Source: Boswellia sacra
Lineage: Eukaryota; Streptophyta; Magnoliopsida; Sapindales; Burseraceae
Direction of reading: 5' to 3'
Assembly (NCBI GenBank): GCA_013180625.2
Contig: SNVD02015981.1
Coordinates: forward strand, 868,001 to 932,000
Length of the DNA stretch: 64,000 nt
The notes beneath the pieces are model-generated. The model saw nothing but the letters and a program-made list of their open reading frames with translations, was not told the origin of the DNA and made no database searches. How positions within the stretch are numbered: the stretch's first letter is position 1; each line of letters opens with the position of its first letter. Of this stretch, positions 44,913 through 57,044 are shown piece by piece. Both the position numbers and the translations under genes were made by a program.

Positions 44913-47034
44913 TCAGTGATTTTTTTTTTTAATGAAATAAGTTGAGCAGTTTCTGTCTACCTAGATGATTTCATACAATTGTACGCTTCGTGTTTGTTTG
45001 TTTGATTTGCTGTAGTTTTCTTGTTGGGTGATGATAAGTTGATCTCTTGTACGTGCTTTCCTTTCCAATAAATACGGTTGTTTCTTTGCTTGATTCAATG
45101 ATTACTATATACATTCCTTCCAATGCGACAAAAAAAATCCATTTATATAAAGATTTCTTAAACAAGGAAGTTTCACTTTCTCTAATTTAAATTAAAAAAG
45201 ATTTAATTATAAAACTAAAAGAATTATAAACTTATTTTTTAAAAATATCAACTCTATTAGTATACTCTATAATCAGACCAAAAGCCAAAAATCTACAAAA
45301 TGTTAAAAATCTTTAGTGATCTTTCTATTTTTGCCTGTTGGGGCCAGGAGCCCCGCAGGACAACACATGGTTTCGCGACGAGTCAATTGCTGCGCTGCTG
45401 GCAATGGCAAGCATATTCACAAGTCAATGAGTCATCGTTGACTTGTCCACTGGCCCGCGCCCATCGCAGGCAGTCTACCCAGTAAGTCTTCGTACGGCCT
45501 TTTCTTTTCTGTCTTTGTAAGTTTTATTTCGTTGAATATATAATCATTTACACGTTAAAGTTGACATAACACATGCACGTGTTGTTCTACAGTCTAGTCC
45601 AACTGATGGAGTATATGTGTCAATCTATTACAGGGTAGTCAAAAGTTACATACTTTGTGAAAATATTATTTTGACTGCTAATCTTATTTCTGTTTTTAGT
45701 TAATATCACTCGCTACCCTAGGTTTTCATGAGACACTATTCGGATATAACTTTTCATTTTTGTCTCATTGACTACCCTAGCTTTCACAAAATCCATTAAT
45801 TACCCCCTTGATTAACCTTTTCCGTTAGTCAAAGCGTGTTGACTACCCCTCTAAGAATGTTTTTACTTATATGCCCCTATGAATAATAAAAATAAAAGAT
45901 ATTTATAAAATACTTAAAATCACTCTTTTTATCATTTTTCTTTCTTTCTCCCTCCTCATCCACCACACTGTTGCGTTCAACAGAAGTCTTACTAGCGAGC
46001 AAGAACGTAATGGAATGAATTGGAAAAATAGTCATTCATCTTCTTCAATTTGTTCGCCTTGAATGACTACCCAAAACAGTTATACACAAAGCTTCCCCGT
46101 ATGGCTCCACATTGCTTTACCCACAAACCATTCATCTTCAAATACTCTTTTAACAAAATCTTGCAGCCTAAAGATTTGATTTTCCATCAGAAACTTTCAC
46201 AATATCATCGATATAGATCTTAGGTAGCACCCATTCTTTTGTAGACTAGACTTCAGGTACTTATGGCACCATTGCAATTAATCTAGTAAAGGGAGTTCTA
46301 TATGGGTGAAAGGTTTGCTATAAAAGTATACGGTATAAAGATTTGTGTGTTTCTTGGTTTGTGTGGGTTTAAGTATATAACGATTTATAAGTGTTTGTGA
46401 TTTGAGTTGTAATTTGAAGCAACAACAGTGGTAAGGAAAGGTTATGTGCTGGTGCTTTGGATTTTTTTTTTAATTTTTCGTGTTAATAACCAGTGAGTGA
46501 CCATTGGTGACTCACTTAAGTGGCTTTTTCTTATTTCATTTTTCGGTGCAATGACAGCCTCATTTCTATTTAATTTGAGGAACTTTTTTCGTTTTCTAAA
46601 AAAATTTGTCGGTATCCTATATAAATATGGTGGTGAAGCGTCGAAGGCAGTGGTTTTTGACTTTTTTTTCTTAGTATATGGTTTAAACCTAGTGTATGAG
46701 GCCAATGATGCATACACTTTTTTTTAAAGGGTGTTATATTCAACATTTAAATATTATAAGTGCAATTATTCTCTATATAAATTGAAAATAATTAAAAAGT
46801 CACATTTACCCTTATATTGTTTATTTTCTCTAACGATGTTGATAGATAAGAGGTCATTTGATGAATTTTGTAAAAAGTAAGGGTACACATGATGAAGTTT
46901 TGAAAAATTACATCTAAGTGATATTTGGGAAGCAAGTGATATTTAACTCTTTCTGTTTTTTGGTTTTTTGATAAGGACCGGTTTAAACTATTTTTTAGAA
47001 TGACAGGGGACTCCTCCAAGTCCTATATATATAT
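44913..47034. other. Intergenic DNA with a GC-richer patch and possible MULE-like end
   Basis: 44913-45120 is the gene's 3' flank, partly shared with pseudogene 2. A GC-richer patch (45335-45490, with TTGAC cores) has no recognised gene. About 45630-45860 contains GACTACCC repeated in both senses and resembles a MULE-like arm. The frames near 46442-46727 are AT-rich and unrecognised. Confidence 0.35.
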
Positions 47035-47230
47035 ATACAACGGAGAGTGTCTCACATAATAATTTTAAATTATTTACTTTCTTTTTTCCTCTTTTTCTTT
47101 CACTTTCACGTGTAAAGTGTAGAGAATCTAAAGAATCGTAATTAATGATCCGTTGACTTGTGAGCACCTTTTGACATAAAAAAAAAAAAACGACAATTAT
47201 AGTTTCCGGTCTACTTTAAACAGTGAGAAA
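47035..47230. repeat. Duplicated intergenic block, partner of 31448-31680
   Basis: Shares the ordered phrases listed for 31448-31680, plus 'TTTCCGGTCTACTTT', which also appears beside pseudogene 2 near 41168. Confidence 0.6.
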
Positions 47231-49863
47231 GTCTAGAGTTTATTCTCCATGCTAGCTGAACACGGTGAATTGGTGTAAGACCACTCATAGATTGTTACGT
47301 GGACAAAAAAAGGGCAATATTGATAAAAAGGAGAAATGTCACAAATCGTTCTTTCTTTTTTCTTTTTACGGTATGTTTGAATCTATCACTTAATACTTTT
47401 TAGATTTAAATATTTTTTAAGATTTAATTTAGACCACTTAAAAATATGTTTGTTTGTTCTTTTACATACAACTTAAAAAAAGTGATAAAAATATATTTGA
47501 TTTTTAATGTGACTTTTTCACCCTTGTAATAAGAGATACAAAATATTTATATTATATTTATAACAATTCTTTAAAAATAAATAATTAATAAAATTAAACC
47601 AAAATCATCCTTAGTATATATATTGATATTTATTAATTATATTTTATAAAATTAAGCTCAAATTATCAATAATTATATATTTAATATTTATTAATTATAT
47701 TTAATAAAATTAAACCAAAATTTTCTGCCTCCAGACCACACGACTGCCTTCTTTCTATCACGTCATTTGCTCCCACAAAGTTAGTGGCTTCATTTCCCTC
47801 TCTCTTCTTTTGCTTTATCTCCATGGGCCCATCACGTCTCTTTTTCTTACCAGCTCAGCTTTTATAATATAAAAAGGGTATTAGAGATATTTTAATACAT
47901 TCAGATGTTTCAAGAGAAAAGAAAAGTGATATTTTTTCACTTTTTTATTTAGACAAAAATATCTAAAAATAAGTGATTAAAATTTAAAATAAACATTGTC
48001 ACCTAATTTTATTCAGATTTAGATTTAAGTAGACAAAACAAACAACCACTTAATTTAATATCATAAAAAAAAGTCTTTGCACTTTTGTATAAGCGTTGTT
48101 TCTATCATTTGAAAAATTCAGCATGGGTAATTCTTTGTTAGTTAAAACGGTTAAGTTTGTGTAAATAAATTAAAAGGAAGGGTTATTATATCATTTAGTC
48201 ATTTAACTCTAGTCAACGCTATAAGAATACAAAAATAAATAAAAAATTATATTTTTAATAAAATTTTATTATTTAAATTACCATATTATATTATAAAATT
48301 TACGTTATATAAACGTTATAAATTTAATATTTTATTTTTTACAATCATACTCTACTTTTTTTTTTTCCCTTCCACGTTACAGTTCATGGGTGTCGGCTGG
48401 TCCATTTGGTGAGGCCGATACACCCCAAATTTTCTCTTGAACTGTAGGTTTTACTCTAGAGCGGTGGAACATCCATCCACTCATGGATTGACACTTAACT
48501 CTTACGCGTCACTACACTGAAATCATACTTCTCATCTTTTATTTTCCCTCTCATTGCTTTCAAATTTCATATTTTATTTCCCTCCCATAAGGCTTTAACC
48601 TCTTTATCTCCTTCAAATTTAAATTTCAAATTTCTTTTCAATAATATGTATCGTCTTTTCCCTTATCTTTCTCCCACGCCAAAATTCATTTCATTCTTCT
48701 CCAACTTGTTAATTGTTTCTCTAGTGTCTCCTCTCTCTCCCTCTTCCTTCCCATAATCAACTTGAGGTGGTTTTGATGGCAGATTGGCAGCGGCCGTGAC
48801 GGCTAGGCTGACTATATCAGAGTGAGGTGGTCGATGATAGTGGCGATGGCGGTGGCAGTCTGGTTGGGTTTATGATGAGCACAGGTGGAGAGATCAGCAT
48901 GCAAGTTTTTCAGTTTTGAATAGGTTGCACTGATTTGGTGGTTCGCGGCGTCTGCAGTTAACCGGAACGAAATGAGGTGGTGATTCTCGATGGTCAGAGT
49001 GGCGACTGGCTGCCAGTCTTGACAGATTTTGGGCAATCAAAATTTTTTTAGAAGAAAAAAAGAAGAGAATGGGATTTGGTTTTTTCTTAATTTTCTTACT
49101 TTTGTTTTTTGTTCTTTGATTTGTAAACTTTGTGGAATACTTGTATTTTTATTAGTTGTTTTGTTTTCATGTTAATCTTTTCAAATTTTATATAAGTAAT
49201 TGATTAGATAATTTCTATTATATGGATAATCTTTGTTAAAATGGAAAACTGTATTACCTTCCATGAATGTGTTGATTTATTTCAAATGGATAAATTATAT
49301 GTTTAAAAACATAAATTAATTAATTAAATATTTTTTTAGTTTATATTAAGTAAACTTTTTTTTTTGGGGGGTTTGGTCGAACTTGGTAATTTGACTATAT
49401 CAATTCTCTTACATGCAAATTTGGAGGTGGAGTCTGATGGTAATTGACAAATGTTTACGAAGAAGAGAAGCTAGATTTGAACTACGATAAGTTAGGCGGC
49501 CTTGTTAAACAAAAGAGAAAAGTAGAGGAAGAGAAGAAAAAATAGGGAAAACGCAAAAGCAGAATCCCACAAGTGAAAATCCCTTCTTGTCTGCTTGCGT
49601 TAAGCCTTGTTGACTAATTTGAGTCCTGATTAAGTCGTTGATGATCTTGCGGTGGGAGTTTAATGAATTCATTTGAAAGGATTGGAGGGAAGTGTAGGAT
49701 CGGATCGGTGGAGAGAGGGGAAAGAAATAAAATAAATTAAAAAAAGCCATTGAGAATGAAATATCTTCTTCCTTGTTTTCTTTTTAATAGAATGGATAGA
49801 GATTGAAGACTCAGCAAGCTAAAATTGAGTATTGAACAGCGCATTGGTCATGTGAAAAAATAA
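47231..49863. other. AT-rich DNA with possible TE remnants
   Basis: About 47365-48065 has facing arms (GTTTGAATCTATCACTTAAT on the left; reversed GTGGTTGTTTGTTTTG and TAAATCTAAATC on the right) suggesting a non-autonomous element, without confirmed ends. Near 48387-48520 a GC-richer phrase (GTGTCGGCTGGTCCATTTGG) is unexplained. Nothing else is recognised. Confidence 0.3.
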
Positions 49864-50038
49864 GGGCGTGTTCTTTTATGAATTTAATTTTTATTTTTTT
49901 AATTGAATTTAAGAATATATGGTTGATTTTGAATTATTTTAAATTTTGAAAATAATATGTAATTAAGATTGAATGTAAATTACATTGAAAAATGTGCAAC
50001 ACAGAAAATAAAATTTGGATTCATAAAAGAACATAGCC
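49864..50038. mobile_element. Tourist-type (PIF/Harbinger) MITE, 175 bp
   Basis: Termini GGGCGTGTTCTTTTATGAAT and, from the right, GGCTATGTTCTTTTATGAAT match at 17 of 20 positions. The flanks are TAA on both sides (49861-49863, 50039-50041), the 3-bp target of PIF/Harbinger elements. The interior is AT-rich and non-coding, as usual for the class. Confidence 0.8.
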
Positions 50039-50508
50039 TAAGTGCGCCTGTAACGAGCAGGTGGGCTTAGATTGCACCTCAAGATCCATTTATTCACCCT
50101 TAGTAACAATACAAAAAAAAAGCACACAATTGTATGTATGAACGGAATAAGTAGCATTATACTTATAATATTTTTATATAATTCAACTTTACAAATTGAT
50201 GCGATTTTATTGTATGATTGTTACATCACTAACCTTACGTAAATAAATTTTCAAATAATGCTTAACAATTTTAATTAACCTTTAGACAGAATTCAATAAA
50301 TATATAAGGTCTATCTAGGCTGCTAGTGGAGTGAATATCATGACTATGTGACTTTGATTGTATCGATGTTTGCATGAATTTTTAAGATTTTTTTTAAATT
50401 TTAATCCATCTACATATTATGATTCAAGCTTCAAAGTTTACATAGAAAATTGCTTACTGATTAGATTTACATAATAGAGTATAATTCAAGTTCAAAATTA
50501 TTGATTCA

Positions 50509-50549
<41 letters not shown>

Positions 50550-51196
50550 TAATAAAAATAATAGATGAAACTAAATAAACCATTAAAGATTCATATAACT
50601 TTATGTCACAATTTATCTTTTACTACAATTAAAGATTGATCCCCATAATTTTTTTTGGTTGACTTGGGAATAAAATTACCAATGAGCTAAACATCAAGTA
50701 TATACATGCACAATTTTGGCAAGAAATGCCATCACATTTCCAAAACAAATTACATATTGTTGATTATTATACTACATTGGGAGAGATAAACCTAAAACAC
50801 ATGCATCAACCTACGTATAATGAAACTACCAATTGTTAATTCATTAAAGTCAGTGTATTGATCAGTTCAAAACTGATTAATTTTGTCAAATATATTCCAA
50901 TCAATTAAAAAATTGGATTGCCAAATTTTTAATCCAATTCAACAGAAACTTTAAATAACAACTAATCCAATCCGATATAAAATATGAAAAGTAAAATCCA
51001 ATTTGATCCGATCGAATCAAATAACTTTTCATGTGTCCTAATTATAGCATATATAATATCTCTTTTTCATATTTTAGGTTAGATTAGATTGGTCTCATTA
51101 GATTTGCGCAAGAAAATCTAATAACAAATTTAATTACGTTTACATTTAAAAAATGAAATCAATTCAATTAATCAAAATCATCAAAATTATACCAAT
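50039..51196. other. AT-rich DNA with an (AAT)n microsatellite
   Basis: An AAT/ATA triplet run lies at about 50511-50560. No gene is recognised. Confidence 0.5.
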
Positions 51197-51742
51197 TGGC
51201 AGGGGTGTGTATGGGTTAACCTCAGTGGGCTTTGACCTAACCTATTGGGTTAGTCAAATAAGACCCAAACCAACTCACTCGTTTTGAAAACCCAAACCAG
51301 ACCACCGAACCAAATAAATTGGTTTTGTTGGAATTGGATTAATTGAGTAATACTAAAATAATAAAAACGACTATTTTTCTTTTGATTTATTGATTAAAAA
51401 ATATATTAGAACTAATTGTTTACATTAAAACATTATTGCTATTAAAGTGCATAAAAATATGCACATTAAACCTTAATAATTTGTTGTCAGTAATTAAACA
51501 TATTCCAAACTACTAAACATTAAACACTAAACATTCTCTAAATATATAAAATGAATGAGGAATACAGAAATTACTAAAATATTCAACCAAACAGTCTAAG
51601 CAAATAAGAATAAACATGTTTAAAATAGTTACTACAACCCATGAAAGATACAAATAAATATGAAACACTAAAACTAATAATAATTATTTTACGAAAATTT
51701 AATACTTGAGGTTTTGGTTCGGTTTGATTTTGAGAAACTAAA
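51197..51742. mobile_element. Left part of a hAT-like MITE, split by the MULE
   Basis: Starts CAGGGGTGTGTATGGGTTAA with proline/threonine-like CCAAACC/AACCC repeats. Similar AACCC/CCAAACC text resumes right after the MULE (61774-61945), ending near AATACATGCACACG, which is a poor match to the reversed left end. I infer the MULE landed inside an older element of this kind. Confidence 0.5.
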
Positions 51743-52803
51743 GGGAAAATTGAGAAAATAGACAGAATTAGGGGGCCTTGTTGAAAAATGGACACATCCT
51801 AAAAAATTTTCATCCCATAGACACTTTCTTGCGAAAAAGACTAAAATACTCTTGTATAATCAATATTTTCCCAAAACATTATCAATTCCCCATTCGAACG
51901 AAATCAAAAAAAGTCAGTAAACGAAACTCAGAACAAAGAAACCAGTCACAGATCCATAGACTACACTGTCTGAAACAACCTCAACAGCTGATGCTGAGCA
52001 AATAACGTAAGAACAGCTTTCCTTAATCTCTCTTTAAATGGCATGAAAATTTCATAAGGTTGTAGTGTTTTCGTTATTGATTGTTTTGGTAACTGACAAC
52101 CGCATTATACAGCTTAAAAATGGGATATGTATGTGAACTAAGGTTAGAGATAGTGCCGTTTGTGTGAAAATATGCTGAAAATTGACTGTCGTTGTGCGAA
52201 AATCTGGTATCACAACCGAAGGATGAAGAAGACGAGATTTGTCGAGTGTCGTCAAGTGTCGAGCGATTTTGTCGGATCGAATCTCAACATGTCGGATGGT
52301 AGTGTTGAGTGTCGAGTGTCTAGGCGTTGTGTCGATTGTAGGTTCGAGTGTCGAGAGTTCGAGTTTCGTCCAGCGTTTGGTGGATTGACGAACTCGACGA
52401 AGTCGGATGCAAATTTCGTCGAGTTCGTGTATCGCGTGTCGAGAGTCGAGTGTCGGATACGTGAAAACCGACGTGCAGATGTCTCGAACCATGAATGTCG
52501 AGTATCTTCAAGAGTCGTTAGTCGAGTGTCGAGAGTCGATTGTCGAGCATTTGAGTATCTGCGTCGAGTGCCGAACTTGATGAGTGTCGGATGGAAAGAT
52601 AGTCGAGTTCGTGTGTCGAGTCTTATTTGTCGCGTGTCGAGTGTCGATGGTCTTGTGTCGTGTGTCGTCGAGCATTTTGGCAGAACACTCGTTTTTGTGA
52701 CTTTTTCAAGCAATTTCGTAATTATTTTTTGTCCACGAAACTTATATGATATGTCTCAATCATGCAGGAAATGAAAACTTTACGCATACTCATTGTATAC
52801 AAT
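51743..52803 (+). repeat. Left terminal inverted repeat
   Basis: About 1061 bp with GGGGGCCTTGTT near position 30. From 52230 to 52680 it is an irregular array of units like TGTCGAGTGTCG. The first codons of the transposase frame (from 52746) lie within its inner end, so the repeat also carries the 5' UTR and promoter of that gene. Confidence 0.85.
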
Positions 52804-55677
52804 GGTTCTTGGACTATGCAAGAGAACGGTGGTTATTTGTATGCCGGTGGGACGAGGAAGCCATTGTAATTCGTAGGTGTGCTACCTATAATGAGTTAGT
52901 TAACTGTATTAGTACTAAAATGGGTTGGGATCTTCGTAAGCAAAGAATGAGTTTAGAGGTTCAATTTTCTTGTAAGGGTGTTATGCCAATGCCGATTCGT
53001 ATTGAGACTGACGACGATGTTTGTTTTTTTATAAAACATTGTTTGGAGGACTAACAATCATATACACCATTAGTTGTCAAACTTGAAGATAGGGAGAAGC
53101 AAAGACAGAGGTCAGGATCCGATGCAGTACGTAGGCGACAAGGATCTTATCAACCCTCTTTGTTTCGTTCAGCAAGTGGAAGCAACCAATTAAGTGAGTC
53201 TACTCCTATTTGTGCACAGCCACAACTGAATGATGATGTTGGCATTGAGTTTGAGCAGTGTTCAGGGCATGCAGGGCATGAGTTTGAGTCAGTTGGGGTT
53301 GGGGTGTTATTTGAAAATGAAGAAGGGGTGCCTCCGTCGATGCCATCGAGATTGGTACGTCATCTTGATAGCATTAGAGAGTAAGAGACTCTAGGTAATA
53401 TTGATGATGTTAATGATGACGATGGTGGTGATGAAGATTACGAAGATAATGATGATGGTAGTGATGATGTTAGTGCACATGTTGACGATGACAATGATGA
53501 TTGCACTATTCGTATTGAGAATGATGTTGAGGGATTGGATGATTTTGTTGTTGATGGGCACAATGTAGACGGTCCACATTTTGATAATGAGGGAGAACGA
53601 GAGATCTTGAATGATGTGAACCAGGATGAGCCGTTTACCATGCCTTCTCTAATTCACTCCACACCTACCGTGCCTCCCCCAATTCACTCCACACCTACTC
53701 GTCCAGTATATGGACATCAGCAAGATCCGGTGTCGAATAATGAGCCGAGAGTGGATGAAAATCGTAGACATGAAGAAGGTAATGTGGGCGTTGAGAATGA
53801 CAACTGTCGGGTCAACACATTCAGGTGGATGCCGCCTATCGTGCATCCACCTTCCACAGATGGCGATGATGCCTCATCGTTTGTAGTTGACGGGATTAAG
53901 GTTGGGGTTGGGCAGATGTCTAACAGCAAAACGAAGCTTCATAAGAAGTTATCGATGTTAGCATTAAGACGAAATTTTAATTCAAGGTGAGGAACTCCAA
54001 CGCAACAAGGTTTGAGGTTGTCTTCCGGGCTGAATCTTGTAAATGGCGTTTACGTGCCATAAAGGTGGCCGACTCACATTTCTTCCAAGTGAAAAGTATA
54101 AGAACCACCACACGTGCTCCGGAGCCGGACTTCACCCAATTCACAAATAGACAACTACACATGTCATTGGCAAACATATTAAGAGCAAATTCGTTGAGGC
54201 ATCGAGAATATATCGTCCGAAGGATATTATGTCCGATGCTTAAGAGTCATTGGGCGTTAATATCACGTACAACAAGGCATGGAGGGCAAAGGAGGCAGCT
54301 TTGCAAGAACTTCACGGATCTCATGAGGAATCATTCAAACTACTCCCCCAGTATATGTACATGATTGAGAAAGCAAACCCGGGGACCAAAACGTCTTTAT
54401 AAATTGATGACGAGAACCATTTCAGATACTTTTTCATGAGTATGGGGGCCTCCATTGTTGGATTTGAATCATCAATTAGGCCAGTTATCGCAGTTGACGG
54501 TTCTTTTTTTAAAGGAAAATATAGAGGTACAATGTTTTTGGCTTCTTGTATGGATGGAAATAAACAAATATACCCCTTGGCATTTGGAATTGGGCATTCT
54601 GAAAATGATGACTCGTGGAACTGGTTCATGAGACAGTTGCGTGATCATGTTGTACAAAATGTCTGAGATCCTGTCTTCATTTCTAACCGTCATCGTAGTA
54701 TTGAACGTGCTGTTCTAGCAGTTTTTTCTCATGCACTGTATAGATTGTGCACTCATCATCTGAAGGGTAACTTGAAGGCAACGTTCAAGGACAAGACTTT
54801 GTTGGAATTGTACTATCGAGCTGCAAGGACATATCACTGTGCTGATTTCAACTATCATATGTGACAAATTGAATCGCATATGCCAGCAGCAGCAACTTAT
54901 CTTCGAGAGATTGGAGTCGAGAAATGGGCACGTTCACAGTTTCATGATCGACGGTATAACATAATGACAACAAATATAACTGAGTTGATGAACAGCTGTT
55001 TGCAAAACCATCGATTCCTCCTGGTGACATTGTTAGCTGATTATTTCCGGGCCAACTTGCAGAAATGGTTCTATGAGCGTCGACAACTATTTGCTAACTC
55101 AGAATCACATCTCTCGCCCTAGGCAAACAAGTTGATGGAGGAGCGTTTAAAGGAGAGAGAGCGTATGAGGGTTAGTGGTATATCTCTTACTATGTATAAG
55201 GTTAGAGGCAACAATCGTGTTAGCATTGTTGACAAGCACGCTCGTACATGCACGTGCTGGGTGTTTGATCTTGACCAGTTTCCGTGTGCACATGTATTAG
55301 CTGTATGCAAACGTATGAATCTACTTACGTGCCACGATTATTGTGACCATTGGTATACCACTGAAACATTACTACATGCATATGCTCTCCTAGTTATTCC
55401 TGTTGGAGTTAGTGAGGATTGGGTGGTTCCTGAGGAGGTTCGCAGTAGAGTGGTTCTCTCGTCAGTCATGAGGAGACTAGCCGGTCGTCCTTGGAGAAAT
55501 CAAATCCCTTCTGTCGGTGAGTCTAGCCCCTCTCGAAATTACGGGCGCTGTGGAAGTTCTGGGCACAATCGTCAAACTTGCCGAAACCCAGTTCCACTTG
55601 TACACACGATGATATATACCAAATGTTCATGTAAGCAACATAGTCTATTTTTTGTATTGCAATTCCTGGCATGTTGA
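52746..55677 (+). pseudogene. mudrA: MURA-type MULE transposase, decayed
   Basis: N-terminal PB1-like part (FLDYARERWLFVCRWDEE..., MGWDLRKQRMSL) with stops at 53052 and 53382; an acidic D/N-rich stretch (53400-53600); a Mut DNA-binding domain (RFEVVFRAESCKWRLRAIKV, 54009-54068) after a frame change near 53985; a further shift near 54210; then the catalytic MULE domain RPVIAVDGSFFKGKYRGTMF with D at 54496-54498. The second catalytic position reads FISNRH, with N (54685-54687) where the family has D. A SWIM finger CTCWVFDLDQFPCAHVLAVC (about 55249-55308) and a degenerate CCHC knuckle (YGRCGSSGHNRQTC) end the protein. Additional stops lie at 54399, 54664, 54862 and 55120. The enzyme would cut and join element ends; this copy cannot. 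Confidence 0.88.
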
Positions 55678-57044
55678 AATTAATAACTTTCGGGTGTTGG
55701 ATTTAGTCATTGTAAGCAACATTAATGTATTAAACACGTCTTAATGTGTGTTGTCGTTAAACTAAATATTCGTGTCTGACGTTCAGCCATAAAAGGTCCG
55801 TGGACCAAAAAATCATTACGAATTAGCTTCCAAAACTTAAAAAAATGAGTGTTCTGTCCAAACGCTCGACGACACTCGACACAAACCCTTGACACTCGAC
55901 ACTCGAAATGCGACACAAAATGACCGACGCTCAACCAACACGACACACAAACCCTCGCCACGAAGTCGACACTCGACTGTCGAGTCACTACACTCGACAA
56001 ATACATCCGACATGTCGTGACTGGAACCGGTTTCCCTCGACACTCGACTAGCGCGACATAAATCCGACAATTTAACTCGACTCTCGACACTCGAAGGATG
56101 ACACTCGACATAATATCTCGACATCCGACACGCGAAGCTACCCCCCGACACAAGATCTCGACCTTTAGGGTTTAAAACAAAATACTCGACCGTCACTTCC
56201 CGCTTCACACAAATATACTGCTAAACCTCGCAACAACTCTCGGAGCGCATAGAGACGTAGCATCGACAACTGTCGAAACGCAAAGAGACGCAGCATCGAC
56301 TACTCTCAAAACGCAAAGAGACGCAGGCAGAAGCCCCCATCGGCACTGAGGTACGGACTTTTCTTTGTTTTATACATACTATTTGGATGTTTTTAGGGAT
56401 AAATCTTGTGCCATGCATGTTGTTTGATGTGTGCCGTGTCAGATTTATGTTGTCCGACGTCAGTTGGAACGGTGGAAACCGACTGTCGATTGCCTCAAGG
56501 TTGACGATTACTGTCAGATTTCTGTAGGGACAGTCGACACTTTTATGGGATAAAACTAGTGCCATGCATGTGTGTGTGTCTGTCAGATTTTTGTTGTTTG
56601 ATGTGGGTAAGATCAGGGGAAACCGACTGGCGCCGCCAAGCGCCATCACGAGATAGACGATGACTGTTTATGTAATGGGATTTTAATTGAATTTTCATCG
56701 GATGTGTTCACTTATTCGGTGGTTTTAGGGATTAATCTTATGTTTTTATGTGATTTATGTCATTTGATGTGGACGAAAACTATAGAAACTGACTAGTTTC
56801 GTCACGGGTTGACGGTGATGTCCGTCGGATTTTTGTAGGGACACTTGACACTCAACAAAAACAGACTGTCGAGTTCAGTCGAGTGTTGTCGAGTGTTGTC
56901 GAGACTTGTCGAGTTGTGTTAGGTGTTGTCGAGTCGTGTCGAGGTTTATCGAGCGTTTAGGCAGATTGCCTGTTTTATTACGGGTTTTTTGCCTTTTTGC
57001 ATCATATTGAACTATAACGGCCTTGTATTTACCGGTAGAAGCAA
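55678..57044. other. MULE interior between the two genes, with array copies
   Basis: It starts with the 3' end of the transposase gene. At about 55845-56180 there is a TCGA-rich array in the sense of the right inverted repeat, introduced by GAGTGTTCTGTCCAAACGCT, almost the same phrase that introduces the array at 60828. At 56860-56955 a second array is in the left-repeat sense. Between them are short repeats (CGCAAAGAGACGCAG twice near 56280-56325). The second gene's upstream region follows. Confidence 0.6.
55845..56180 (-). repeat. Internal TCGA-rich array, right-repeat orientation
   Basis: Repeated CGACACTCGA-type units, some intact, some changed (for example CGACATCCGACACG). It is preceded by AATCATTACGAATTAGCTTC, which parallels AATAATTACGAAATTGCTTG at the inner edge of the right inverted repeat (60792-60811). 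So about 400 bp of the right repeat's inner part is duplicated here. Confidence 0.7.

Noticed and set aside
48387..48520. GC-richer phrase with tRNA or riboswitch-like look
   Set aside because: No paired arms, Pol III boxes or known aptamer core could be found.
52052..52774. Long Arg/Ser/Val- or Thr/Leu-rich frames on both strands (also 55722-56208 and 60690-61167)
   Set aside because: TCGA-type repeats are open in several frames; the products are translations of the array, not proteins.
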